64,000 bases of DNA, taken from JACVRW01 sp963808545. Its GTDB lineage: Bacteria; Actinomycetota; Thermoleophilia; Solirubrobacterales; Thermoleophilaceae. The DNA is taken from assembly GCA_963808545.1 (NCBI GenBank), contig CAWEGB010000010.1:62001-126000 (forward strand). The letters are read 5' to 3'. A program made the translations under genes and the position numbers. Below, piece after piece: positions 40,355 to 47,543 of the stretch (its first letter is position 1; each line of letters starts with the position of its first letter). Below the pieces are notes generated by a model that was given only the letters and a program-made list of their open reading frames with translations, ran no database searches and was not told the DNA's origin.

Positions 40355-40519
40355 ATGGCCTACCTGGATTGCCCACGCTGCCGGCTGACCGTCGATAGCC
40401 GGTCCCCGTCGGTTGCGGGCGGCAAGTGTCCGCGCTGCGGCACGGGCCTCGGCAAGGCCCGCCGGTTGTTCCGCTCACCGCTGCCCGCGCGGTTGATGAA
40501 GCGCAGGCTGCTGCAATAG
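40355..40519 (+). CDS. 54-residue zinc-ribbon protein
   Basis: A short gene: ATG 40355 to TAG 40519. The product begins MAYLDCPRCRLTV and carries a second pair CPRCG about 19 residues later, giving a C-x2-C...C-x2-C zinc-ribbon. A strongly basic tail follows (KARRLFR...ARLMKRRLLQ). It has the look of a small nucleic-acid or protein-binding adaptor. It sits 11 bases before the DUF2294 gene and probably shares its transcript. No ribosome-binding site is clear. The regular cysteine pairs make chance unlikely. Function unknown. Confidence 0.7.
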   Translation: MAYLDCPRCRLTVDSRSPSVAGGKCPRCGTGLGKARRLFRSPLPARLMKRRLLQ

Positions 40520-40530
40520 GGTGACATCCC

Positions 40531-40905
40531 ATGAGCGACCTGCAGGACGGCACTCAGCTGGGGGAGCAGCTCGCCGCGGTCACCAACGGGCTGGTGCGGC
40601 TGTTTCGGGAGTACTACGGCCGGGGGCCGACGAAGGCCAAGAGCTACCTTCTCGATGACTCCTATCTCGTCTGCGTTCTGCACGAGACCATGACCACCGT
40701 CGAGCGCACGCTCGTAGATGCCGGGCGCGGTGAGATGGTCCGCAGCACCCGGCTCACCTTCCAGGAGGCAATGGCCGACTCGTTCATGGGCGTCGTGGAG
40801 GAGGCGATGGGCCGCCGGGTCATGTCGTACCACAGCCAGCTCACCCTCTCACCGGACGTCGGCTTCGAGTTCTTCGTGCTCGACGGCCCCGGCGCCGCTC
40901 AATAG
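40531..40905 (+). CDS. DUF2294 (MpsC-like) protein, copy 1
   Basis: The 124-residue DUF2294 protein has LAAVTNGLVRLFREYYGRGPTKAKSYLLDD (GRGP-T-K-A being the family hallmark), VCVLHETMTTVERTLVDAG, RLTFQEAMADSFMGVVEEAMGRRVMSYHSQLTLSPDVGFEFFVL. Some members are named MpsC for a proposed sodium-translocating system, but the biochemical role is not established. It has no membrane helix. A second copy lies at 42855-43319, with a sigma factor and an RHH regulator between them. It overlaps the convergent membrane protein gene by 7 bases. Confidence 0.85.
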   Translation: MSDLQDGTQLGEQLAAVTNGLVRLFREYYGRGPTKAKSYLLDDSYLVCVLHETMTTVERTLVDAGRGEMVRSTRLTFQEAMADSFMGVVEEAMGRRVMSYHSQLTLSPDVGFEFFVLDGPGAAQ

Positions 40906-41474
40906 CGGCGGCGAAGCAGGCGGCGCGCCGGCGGGCGGCGGAAGTTGGCCTGACCCAGCGCTGCGTTGACCCCCACGAGCGACACCTCGGCCAGAGCGTT
41001 GGCGGTGCTCAGGACGGTGATCCCGCGCTTGAGCCGAGCCGCGGTCGCGGGCGTGTCCGGGGCCGGACGGTCCCCGTCGGCGAGCGGCACCGCCCCATCC
41101 GGAGCCTGGCGCGCGAACCGTATTCCGGCCGCAGCCGTGGCCGCGCCCGTTGCGACCACGGCGCCGACGGCTACGTCCTTCGCCCGCGCGAGAGCGCGCT
41201 CCCGGGGCGAGAGCAGCTCAGGGCGCGCCTCGCCGGCGCGCGCTCCGGCCCAGCCGCCGACGATGGCCAGCAACGAGAGTGAGTTGACCCATGAGTAGTT
41301 GCGCCAGGCCCGGTTCAGCACCTTGCCCCGTTCGGCCTCATCGCTGACCTCAGCCAGCGCGGGGTGCATGGCCAGACGGCCGTAGAGGTTGCCGCCCAGA
41401 AGCGCCGCCAGGCCGATGTCATGCGCCGCGCGACCGAGGCTGCTGACGGTGTCGGACTCGATGTGCAACGCCAC
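40899..41474 (-). CDS. Four-helix membrane protein, unknown
   Basis: A 191-residue protein not recognised as a named family. Hydrophobic segments lie about 12-30 (AAHDIGLAALLGGNLYGRL), 62-80 (SWVNSLSLLAIVGGWAGA), 98-118 (DVAVGAVVATGAATAAAGI) and 150-175 (GITVLSTANALAEVSLVGVNAAL), with a basic end (RRPPARRLLRRRY). The start GTG 41474 has AAGGA 6 bases upstream and lies 14 bases after the sigma factor stop, so it is probably co-transcribed with that sigma gene. It could be a membrane partner, but no anti-sigma feature is visible. Confidence 0.7.
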   Translation of the reverse strand: MALHIESDTVSSLGRAAHDIGLAALLGGNLYGRLAMHPALAEVSDEAERGKVLNRAWRNYSWVNSLSLLAIVGGWAGARAGEARPELLSPRERALARAKDVAVGAVVATGAATAAAGIRFARQAPDGAVPLADGDRPAPDTPATAARLKRGITVLSTANALAEVSLVGVNAALGQANFRRPPARRLLRRRY

Positions 41475-41487
41475 GGCCAGTCCTTGC

Positions 41488-42411
41488 TCAGGCCGCGTCG
41501 GCCGCGGCGGCCAGCTCTCGGATCCCGGCAAGCCGGTCGAGCGCGTCGCGCTCGATGCGCCGGACCCGCTCGGGCGACACCCCCAAGCGCCGTCCCGTCT
41601 CGCGCAATGGCGTCGGCCCCGACCCGTCCATGCCGAAGCGCAGCCGGATGACCTCTCTCTCCCGTTCGGGCAGGCGCTCGAGCGCGCTGTGCACCGCCTG
41701 CTCGCGCAGGCCGCGCTCGACCTCGTCGAAGGGACTGCGCTCGTCGCTCGGAATCAGGTCGCCGAGGCCGGCGCTTCCGTCCTCGCCCACGGGACGGTCC
41801 AGGCTCGTCACGGTACGGCTGATCGCCCGGGTCTCACGAACCTCCGGCAGGCTCAGGTAGGCCTCGCCGGCTATCTCCTCGTCGGAGGGAACACGACCGA
41901 GCCGGAGGGAGAGGTCACGCTCGGCCCGGAGGATGCTGCGCTCGCGCTGGCCGATGTGCACCGGTATGCGGATGGCCCGCCCCTGGTTGGCCAGGCCGCG
42001 CTGGATGGCCTGGCGGATCCAGAAGGTCGCGTAGGTGGAGAACTTGTAGCCGCGGCGCCAGTCGAACTTCTCGGTGGCCCGCACCAGCCCGAGCACGCCC
42101 TCCTGAACCAGATCGAGGAGTGAAAGCTCGTACCCCCGGAATCGCTTGGCGAGCGAGACCACCAACCGCAGGTTGGCGTTGATCATGCGCTCCTTGGCCT
42201 CGAGGTCGCCGCGCTCGATGCGCTTGGCCAGCTCGACCTCCTCGCTCGCGTTCAGCAGGTTGTGCCGACGGATGTCGCGGAGAAACAGTTCGAGCCCGTC
42301 GCTGGTGTCCCCGGGGGAAGGCTCGTCCGGGGGGCGCGGGGGCTCCAGCAGGTCGTCGGCGCCGAGCTCGTCTTCGTTCAGCCTCAGAGGATCGGTGTGC
42401 CGCGGCTTCAT
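41488..42411 (-). CDS. RNA polymerase sigma factor, RpoD-like (second copy)
   Basis: This 307-residue protein is closely related in layout to the sigma factor at 31436-32320: region 1.2 LELFLRDIRRHNLLNASEEVELAKRIE, region 2 MINANLRLVVSLAKRFRGYELSLLDLVQEGVLGLVRATEKFDWRRGYKFSTYATFWIRQAI, region 3, and region 4 LPEREREVIRLRFGM with helix-turn-helix PLRETGRRLGVSPERVRRIE. The N-terminal 40 residues are acidic and Pro-rich. It is probably a group 2 stress sigma factor. It precedes the four-helix membrane gene on the same strand and lies between two DUF2294 genes. Confidence 0.92.
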   Translation of the reverse strand: MKPRHTDPLRLNEDELGADDLLEPPRPPDEPSPGDTSDGLELFLRDIRRHNLLNASEEVELAKRIERGDLEAKERMINANLRLVVSLAKRFRGYELSLLDLVQEGVLGLVRATEKFDWRRGYKFSTYATFWIRQAIQRGLANQGRAIRIPVHIGQRERSILRAERDLSLRLGRVPSDEEIAGEAYLSLPEVRETRAISRTVTSLDRPVGEDGSAGLGDLIPSDERSPFDEVERGLREQAVHSALERLPEREREVIRLRFGMDGSGPTPLRETGRRLGVSPERVRRIERDALDRLAGIRELAAAADAA

Positions 42412-42456
42412 CTGGCCCGGCTACCCGACGGCCGGGAGGGGAAACGGGGTTCAGCC

Positions 42457-42810
42457 CTACTCAACAGGGCCACGCTCGATCTCGCCGCCCAGCTCGCGGG
42501 AGCGCCGCCTCGCCTCACGGTCCTGCGCCGACAGGGCCGACGACTCATCGGCCTCCAGCCGGCCCCGGTCGATCGGGCCGGCCTGAGAGGTAGCGGCGAG
42601 CTCCGGCTCCGGCTCGCCGGCGGCGTCCGCCTGAGACCCTTCGACTGCGTCTTCTCCCCTGCGGGCAGCGGCGTGAACCACGCGCGCGAGCGCGGCTTCG
42701 CGAACGTACTGGGCGACGCTCACACCGTCGAGAGCGCATTCCCGTTCGAGCGCCTCCCACAGGTCTGCGCCGAAGCGCAAGGTGGTCTGGTGCATCTTCC
42801 GCCTGGTCAC
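42457..42810 (-). CDS. Ribbon-helix-helix protein
   Basis: In 117 residues the first 45 (KMHQTTLRFGADLWEALERECALDGVSVAQYVREAALARVV) fit the ribbon-helix-helix fold: a short strand TTLRF, helix A and helix B with the SVAQYVREA turn. The remaining acidic/Ala-rich tail is low complexity. Such proteins bind DNA as dimers of dimers; a 10-bp inverted repeat lies directly upstream. It is divergent from DUF2294 copy 2, so it may repress both itself and that gene. No toxin partner is seen. Confidence 0.8.
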   Translation of the reverse strand: MTRRKMHQTTLRFGADLWEALERECALDGVSVAQYVREAALARVVHAAARRGEDAVEGSQADAAGEPEPELAATSQAGPIDRGRLEADESSALSAQDREARRRSRELGGEIERGPVE

Positions 42811-42838
42811 GGGTTATTAAGATTGGTGGGAAACAGAA

Positions 42839-42881
42839 ATCGTCAACGCCATCGGTGTATAGTAACGCTATCGTTGACGAT
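42839..42881. promoter_or_regulatory. Inverted repeat between RHH and DUF2294 genes
   Basis: ATCGTCAACG (42839-42848) and its exact complement CGTTGACGAT (42872-42881) are 23 bases apart in an AT-rich stretch. A smaller repeat ATAG-TAACG-CTAT lies between them (42859-42871). The site flanks the start of both divergent genes and is a good candidate operator for the RHH protein. Confidence 0.6.
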
Positions 42882-43319
42882 ATCGCAATCAGCACGGACG
42901 GCGTTCCCGAGCAGTCCGTCGTCTTGGGTGAGATCTCTCGCCGGATGGTTCAACTCATGCGGCACCGGGCTGGTCGGGGGCCAACCGAGGCGCGGACGTA
43001 CCCCGTGGGAGACAACGGCGTCTTGGTGCTGCTGAGCGACGTTCTCACGCAGGCCGAGAAGACGCTCTGGGCCACCGGACGACACGAAACCGCCCAGGCC
43101 TACCGGCTTGCGGTCCTCCAAGCTGTCGAGCCCGAGATGCGCGGGATCGTCCTCGAGGCCACCGGCCGCGAAGTGAGGGCCACTCTCCACTCGATGCATC
43201 ACGACCCCGACGTCGTAGCCGAGGTCTTCCTACTGAAGCCAACGGACGGCGACGGCGACGGCGACCGTTCCGCCGACGGGGAGCACCCTCTGGCCGTCGA
43301 CGGATCCACGCCGCGCTAG
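42855..43319 (+). CDS. DUF2294 (MpsC-like) protein, copy 2
   Basis: This paralogue of the 40531-40905 product has EISRRMVQLMRHRAGRGPTEARTYPVGDNGVLVLLSDVLTQAEKTLWATGR, AYRLAVLQAVEPEMRGIVLEATGREVRATLHSMHHDPDVVAEVFLL, matching copy 1 along its length including the GRGPT motif. A 25-residue Asp/Gly-rich tail is extra. The start is uncertain: GTG 42855 lies inside the inverted repeat, and TTG 42924 or ATG 42945 would also give most of the domain. No ribosome site is clear. Its function is unknown. Confidence 0.75.
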   Translation: MYSNAIVDDIAISTDGVPEQSVVLGEISRRMVQLMRHRAGRGPTEARTYPVGDNGVLVLLSDVLTQAEKTLWATGRHETAQAYRLAVLQAVEPEMRGIVLEATGREVRATLHSMHHDPDVVAEVFLLKPTDGDGDGDRSADGEHPLAVDGSTPR

Positions 43320-43333
43320 CACCTCGACGACGG

Positions 43334-44227
43334 CTAGCCGCCCGCGTCGAGCAGCGAGTCCACGCGGCGCCGGGCCTTCGTGATGCCCCGGGCCTGGCGG
43401 TTCATGCCGGCCCAGGGATCACCCTTGGCCTCCAGACGCCGGATCACGTTGCGGACGGTCCAGCGGTCGGGGCGCAGTCGCGAGTCCGACAGCTCATCCC
43501 ACGCGATCGGGGTGGCCACCGGGGCCCCGGGCCGGGGCCGCACCGCGTACGGCGGCACCGCGGTCTGGGCGTAGCGGTTGCGGGCCACGTCCACGAGGAT
43601 GCGCCCGCCGCGCTTGGCCTTCCGGAACTCGGTCGTCAGGTCGCGGGGATGGCGCAGCGCGAGCACGCCGGCGGCCGCGCGAGCGAAGTCGCCCACCTCG
43701 TCGAAGCCTCCCCGCCGGCGCAGCGGCGTCCATACGTGGATGCCCTTGGACCCGGTTACCTGGGCGAACGGGGTGAAGCCGAGCTCCTCGAGCAGTTCAC
43801 CGGTCCAGCGCGCGGCGCGGCGCACCGCGGGGAAGTCAGTGCCGGGGGCGGGATCGAGATCGAACACGAGCCGGTCCGGCTGCTCGATGCGGTCCGAGCG
43901 GGACAGCCACACGTGGGGCGTGATGCAGTTCTGGCCCACGAGGTAGACGAGCGTGTCCGCCTTGTCGACGGTCAGCTGGCTCAGCGTGCCCCCGGCCTTG
44001 TGCACCTCCACGCGCGGGATCCAGTCGGGGAAGTAGTCGGGCACGTCCTTGTGGAAGAAGCCCTTGCCCTCGATCCCGTCGGGGAAGCGCTGCATGCTCA
44101 CCGGCCGTCCCTTGACGTGAGGCAGCATCCATTCCGCCACGCGCTCGTAGTAGGCGGCCAGGTCGCCCTTGGTCACTCCGTCGCCGGGAAACAGGAGCTT
44201 GTCGGGATGGGTGATCTTCACGTCCAT
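43334..44227 (-). CDS. LigD-type polymerase domain (archaeo-eukaryotic primase family)
   Basis: The 297-residue protein covers the polymerase module of LigD, which fills gaps during non-homologous end joining. Seen: HPDKLLFPGDGVTKGDLAAYY, GRPVSMQRFPDGI, GFFHKDVPDYFPDWI, the catalytic metal motif LVFDLDPAPG, GSKGIHVWTPL, and FRKAKRGGRILVDVARNRYAQT. Neither the ligase nor nuclease modules nor a Ku gene are nearby, so it acts with partners coded elsewhere or alone. The gene upstream on this strand is a CDF metal exporter (gap 9 bases); a functional link is not evident. Confidence 0.92.
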   Translation of the reverse strand: MDVKITHPDKLLFPGDGVTKGDLAAYYERVAEWMLPHVKGRPVSMQRFPDGIEGKGFFHKDVPDYFPDWIPRVEVHKAGGTLSQLTVDKADTLVYLVGQNCITPHVWLSRSDRIEQPDRLVFDLDPAPGTDFPAVRRAARWTGELLEELGFTPFAQVTGSKGIHVWTPLRRRGGFDEVGDFARAAAGVLALRHPRDLTTEFRKAKRGGRILVDVARNRYAQTAVPPYAVRPRPGAPVATPIAWDELSDSRLRPDRWTVRNVIRRLEAKGDPWAGMNRQARGITKARRRVDSLLDAGG

Positions 44228-44236
44228 GGCGGGAGC

Positions 44237-45187
44237 TCAGGACCGGGTTCGGCGTTCGAGCGGAGCGATCGACAGCGGGCCCTCGTGCAGCGCTTCGACC
44301 TGCAGCGTCGAGTGGGTGATGCCGAAGCGCTCGTGGAGCATCTCGGCCAGCCGGCGGCGATGGGACTGGGTGTCGCAGCCGGGGCGGACGGTCACGTGCG
44401 CGGAGAGCGCGGGGAAGCCGGAGGTGACCTCCCACACGTGCAGGTCGTGCACCTCGACCACGTGGTCCTCGGCCGCAAGAGCGGTGCCGATCTCGTCCGG
44501 ATCGAGGTCGCGCGGGGCCGCCTCCAGCAGCACCCGCCCGGAGTCGCGCAGAAGGCCGAAGCCGGAGTAGAGCATCAATCCCGCCACCAGCAGCGCCGCG
44601 ATGCCGTCCGCGCGCGAGAAGCCGGTGAGCAGGACCACGGCGCCGGCGACGGCGGTGGCCACGAAGGCGAACAGGTCGTTGAGAACGTGCTGGAACGCGC
44701 CCTCGACGTTGAGGCTGCGGCGATTGGCCCCCGACAGGATCATCGTGGCCAGCAGGTTCACGCCGATGCCCACCACGGCGACCACCAGCACCGCGGCACC
44801 CTCCACCTCGGGAGGGCTGATCAGCCGGCGCACGCCCTCGAAGACGATTACCGCGCCGAGTGCCACCAGCGTCACGCCGTTGAGCTGGGCCGACAGGATC
44901 TCGGCCCGCCGCCACCCGAACGTGAAGCCGCCCTGTGCGGGCCGCCGGGCGATGTGGGCCGCGAACAGAGCGAGCGCGATGGCCCCGGCGTCGGTAAGCA
45001 TGTGCGCCGCGTCAGACAGCAGAGCCAGCGAGGACGCCAGCAGGCCCACCACGACCTCCACGGCCATGAAGACGACGATCAGGACGAGCGCGGCCGTCAG
45101 CCGGCGCGAGTCGCCGGTCTGGGCCGGGCCGCCATGCGCGTGTCCGTGGTGGTGGTGGGCGTGCGCCATCACCGATGATGGTCGCAC
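44237..45187 (-). CDS. Cation diffusion facilitator (CzcD/ZitB-like)
   Basis: A 316-residue metal/proton antiporter with six membrane helices and a cytoplasmic domain. It starts with a His-rich segment (AHAHHHHGHAHGG) that can bind Zn2+. The transport site uses H-x3-D pairs: SDAAHMLTDAG in helix 2 and FQHVLNDLFAF in helix 5. The C-terminal domain (VVEVHDLHVWEVTSGFPALSAHVTV) binds regulatory metal. Probable role: efflux of zinc and related ions. ATG 45169 is an alternative start that begins directly before the His run. Confidence 0.93.
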   Translation of the reverse strand: MRPSSVMAHAHHHHGHAHGGPAQTGDSRRLTAALVLIVVFMAVEVVVGLLASSLALLSDAAHMLTDAGAIALALFAAHIARRPAQGGFTFGWRRAEILSAQLNGVTLVALGAVIVFEGVRRLISPPEVEGAAVLVVAVVGIGVNLLATMILSGANRRSLNVEGAFQHVLNDLFAFVATAVAGAVVLLTGFSRADGIAALLVAGLMLYSGFGLLRDSGRVLLEAAPRDLDPDEIGTALAAEDHVVEVHDLHVWEVTSGFPALSAHVTVRPGCDTQSHRRRLAEMLHERFGITHSTLQVEALHEGPLSIAPLERRTRS

Positions 45188-45228
45188 GCGCGCTTTTCCG
45201 CCGCCCGGGCCATGGGTAGCGGGGGTCC

Positions 45229-46290
45229 ATGCGAGTCATCGTGGTGGGCGCGACCGGGAACCTGGGCACGAGCGTGTTGCGCTCGCTGGCCGCCGAGCCG
45301 GCGGTGAAGTCCGTGGTGGGAGTGAGCCGCCGGCCGCCGGGCGCCGCGTTCGACGCCTTCGACAAGGCCGAGTGGCGACAGGCCGATCTCACTCGCGGGT
45401 CGCTCAGGCCGCTGTTCGACGGCGCCGACGCGGTCATTCATCTCGCCTGGCTGATCCAGCCCGGTCGGGACCTGGCCACCCTCCGCGCCGTGAACGTGGA
45501 GGGCAGCGCGCGCGTCTTCCGCGCCGCGGCGGACGCGGGCGTGGGGACCCTTCTCTACGCCTCATCGGTCGGCGCCTACGCGACCGGCCCGAAGGATCAC
45601 CGCGTGGACGAGAGCTGGCCCACCACCGGCATCCCGACGTCGTTCTACTCGCGCCACAAGGCCGAGGTCGAGCGGCTGCTCGACCGCTTCGAGTTGGAGC
45701 AGCCACAGATCCGCACGGTGCGGCTGCGCCCGGGGCTGGTGTTCAAGCACGAAGCCGGCTCGGAGATCCGCCGCCTGTTCGCCGGACCGTTCCTGCCCGG
45801 CTTCCTGCTGCGGCCGCAACTGATACCGGTGGTGCCGGCCACGCCGCGCCTCCGCTTTCAGGCCGTCCACTCGTACGACGTGGGCGAAGCATTCCGGCTG
45901 GCGCTGGTGGGCGACGCCCGCGGTCCGTTCAACGTGGCGGCCGAGCCGATCCTCGATCCGCCAGAGCTCGGTCGGTTGCTCGGCGCCCGCCCCGTGCCTA
46001 CGCCCGAGCGGCTGCTGCGCGGAGCCGCCGCCCTGAGCTACCGGCTGCATCTTCAGCCGAGCGAGCCGGGCTGGCTGGACATCGCCTTCGGCGTGCCGCT
46101 GATGGACACGGAGCGTGCCCGCGCCGAGCTGGGCTGGCGGCCCGAGCGCAGCTCGACCCGGGCCCTGAGCGAGCTGCTGGACGGCATTCGCGAGGGAGCG
46201 GGGCTCGACACTCCGCCGCTCGAGCCCGGTGGTGTGGGGCCCGCCCGCAGCCGCGAGTTCGCGAGCGGCGTGGGCTCCCGGACGGGCTAG
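45229..46290 (+). CDS. NAD-dependent epimerase/dehydratase family protein
   Basis: The 353-residue extended short-chain dehydrogenase has the NAD loop VVGATGNLGTSVLRSLA at the start, VIHLAWLIQPG, the catalytic LLYASSVGAYA and YSRHKAEVE (Y-x3-K). The end is Pro/Gly-rich. The substrate is unknown. The gene starts 41 bases from the divergent CDF gene. Confidence 0.88.
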   Translation: MRVIVVGATGNLGTSVLRSLAAEPAVKSVVGVSRRPPGAAFDAFDKAEWRQADLTRGSLRPLFDGADAVIHLAWLIQPGRDLATLRAVNVEGSARVFRAAADAGVGTLLYASSVGAYATGPKDHRVDESWPTTGIPTSFYSRHKAEVERLLDRFELEQPQIRTVRLRPGLVFKHEAGSEIRRLFAGPFLPGFLLRPQLIPVVPATPRLRFQAVHSYDVGEAFRLALVGDARGPFNVAAEPILDPPELGRLLGARPVPTPERLLRGAAALSYRLHLQPSEPGWLDIAFGVPLMDTERARAELGWRPERSSTRALSELLDGIREGAGLDTPPLEPGGVGPARSREFASGVGSRTG

Positions 46291-46293
46291 CGG

Positions 46294-47016
46294 CTAAGGC
46301 GCCGGGGCCGTCTCCCCGGGCGTGCCGGTCGACGGAGCCGGCTGACTGGGCACCGGCTCCGTGGGCGGAGGCTCGCTCGGCTGCGTGGGCTCGGCCGGGG
46401 TCGGCTCCGGTGTGGTCTCGGGCTCGGTCTGATCCGGCGTGGTCTGCGGGCGCTCCTCACCGGAGGGCGTGGTCTGCTCTTGCTGCCGGTCGGTGTCGTC
46501 CTTCTTCTTCGATCCGCCCAGCCCGAACGTCGTTCGCTGCTCCCCACCGCCGATCGAATCCCCGGCGATGAGCTCTCCGGCCGTGATGGTGACCACGGCG
46601 ATCGCGAAGGCCAGGGCGGCGGTGACGGCCACCACGCGGACGGCGATCCGCCCGGACCGCTCGGGGGCGCGCGTGGACGGCTGACGGTAGATGCGCACCG
46701 GCGGGTCGGAGCCGTTGGTGGGCCGCGTGGGGGGCAGCGACCGGCCAGGCGCGTCGGCCGGCACGCGCTGCGCCGGCCGGACGGTGGCGCGGTCGCTCGT
46801 CCAGGCCCGCGCGATCTTCTCGGTGGGGCGGTGAAGCGCCTCGCTCAGCAGGGTCACCAGGACAGGCGTGACCGCCGCGGCAAGCCAGGTGCCGGCGATC
46901 CAGAGCTGCGAGGTGACGGCGGCCGCCGAAGCCGAGGCGGCGCTCGCGATCACGAGCGTCCTGACGTTGAGGCGGCGCTCCTCCTCGCGCTCAGGGCTGC
47001 GCGGGGTCGAAGCCAT
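46294..47016 (-). CDS. Membrane protein with Thr/Pro-rich external tail
   Basis: In 240 residues, hydrophobic segments lie about 20-60 (VRTLVIASAASASAAAVTSQLWIAGTWLAAAVTPVLVTLLSEAL, probably two helices). A basic cytoplasmic loop of about 60 residues, one more helix about 133-153 (IAVRVVAVTAALAFAIAVVTI), and a low-complexity tail rich in Pro, Thr, Glu and Gln (EPETTPEPTPAEPTQPSEPPP) follow. The tail would span or contact the cell wall. No family was recognised. ATG 47016 was chosen because longer readings add atypical residues. It ends three bases from the convergent epimerase gene. Confidence 0.65.
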   Translation of the reverse strand: MASTPRSPEREEERRLNVRTLVIASAASASAAAVTSQLWIAGTWLAAAVTPVLVTLLSEALHRPTEKIARAWTSDRATVRPAQRVPADAPGRSLPPTRPTNGSDPPVRIYRQPSTRAPERSGRIAVRVVAVTAALAFAIAVVTITAGELIAGDSIGGGEQRTTFGLGGSKKKDDTDRQQEQTTPSGEERPQTTPDQTEPETTPEPTPAEPTQPSEPPPTEPVPSQPAPSTGTPGETAPAP

Positions 47017-47094
47017 CCGCTCGCACGATAACGAGCCCTTCGCGCCAGTCCGTGACAACGGCCACACCCGTGGCGGCGGCACGGCGAGGCCGTC

Positions 47095-47511
47095 CTAGTC
47101 GACGGCGGCGAGCATGGCCAGGACCACGCCCGAGTGCGCCGTCCAGGCGATGGTCCGGACCCACGACCCGGCCACGAGCCCCGGCACGCTCTCGGGCGAA
47201 AGCCTGCCGTGCTGAGGGATCTGGATCAGCGCCGTGGACAACCAGGTCGCGGCGGCCAGGCCGGCGCCGGCGGCGGCGAGGGCGAGGCTCACTCCGGCCG
47301 GCCGCTCGAACAGGAGCGCGAACGAGGTCAGCAGCTCGATCGCCATCGGCGGCAGCACCACGAACGCGGTCAGGCGTGAGTGGGCGTCGTGGTAGGCGCT
47401 GAAACGGTCACTGCCCACCGCCGCGAACAGCGGGTAGTGGACCACCTGCACGAACCAGGTCAGCCCGGTCATGAACAGCGTGGCGGCGGCGTTGGCCAGG
47501 AGCAGGGCCAT
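47095..47511 (-). CDS. Four-helix membrane protein
   Basis: A 138-residue integral membrane protein with helices about 3-22 (LLLANAAATLFMTGLTWFV), 48-68 (LTAFVVLPPMAIELLTSFALLF), 73-93 (VSLALAAAGAGLAAATWLST) and 117-137. The motif VQVVHYPLFAAVG with conserved His and the polar IQIPQHGRLSP after helix 3 resemble small DUF1772-like or similar membrane families, but I cannot name it. It is divergent from the amine oxidase gene with 32 bases between. Confidence 0.7.
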   Translation of the reverse strand: MALLLANAAATLFMTGLTWFVQVVHYPLFAAVGSDRFSAYHDAHSRLTAFVVLPPMAIELLTSFALLFERPAGVSLALAAAGAGLAAATWLSTALIQIPQHGRLSPESVPGLVAGSWVRTIAWTAHSGVVLAMLAAVD

Positions 47512-47543
47512 CGCGGCGAGTATGGCCGTTAGGCTCCGGGCCG

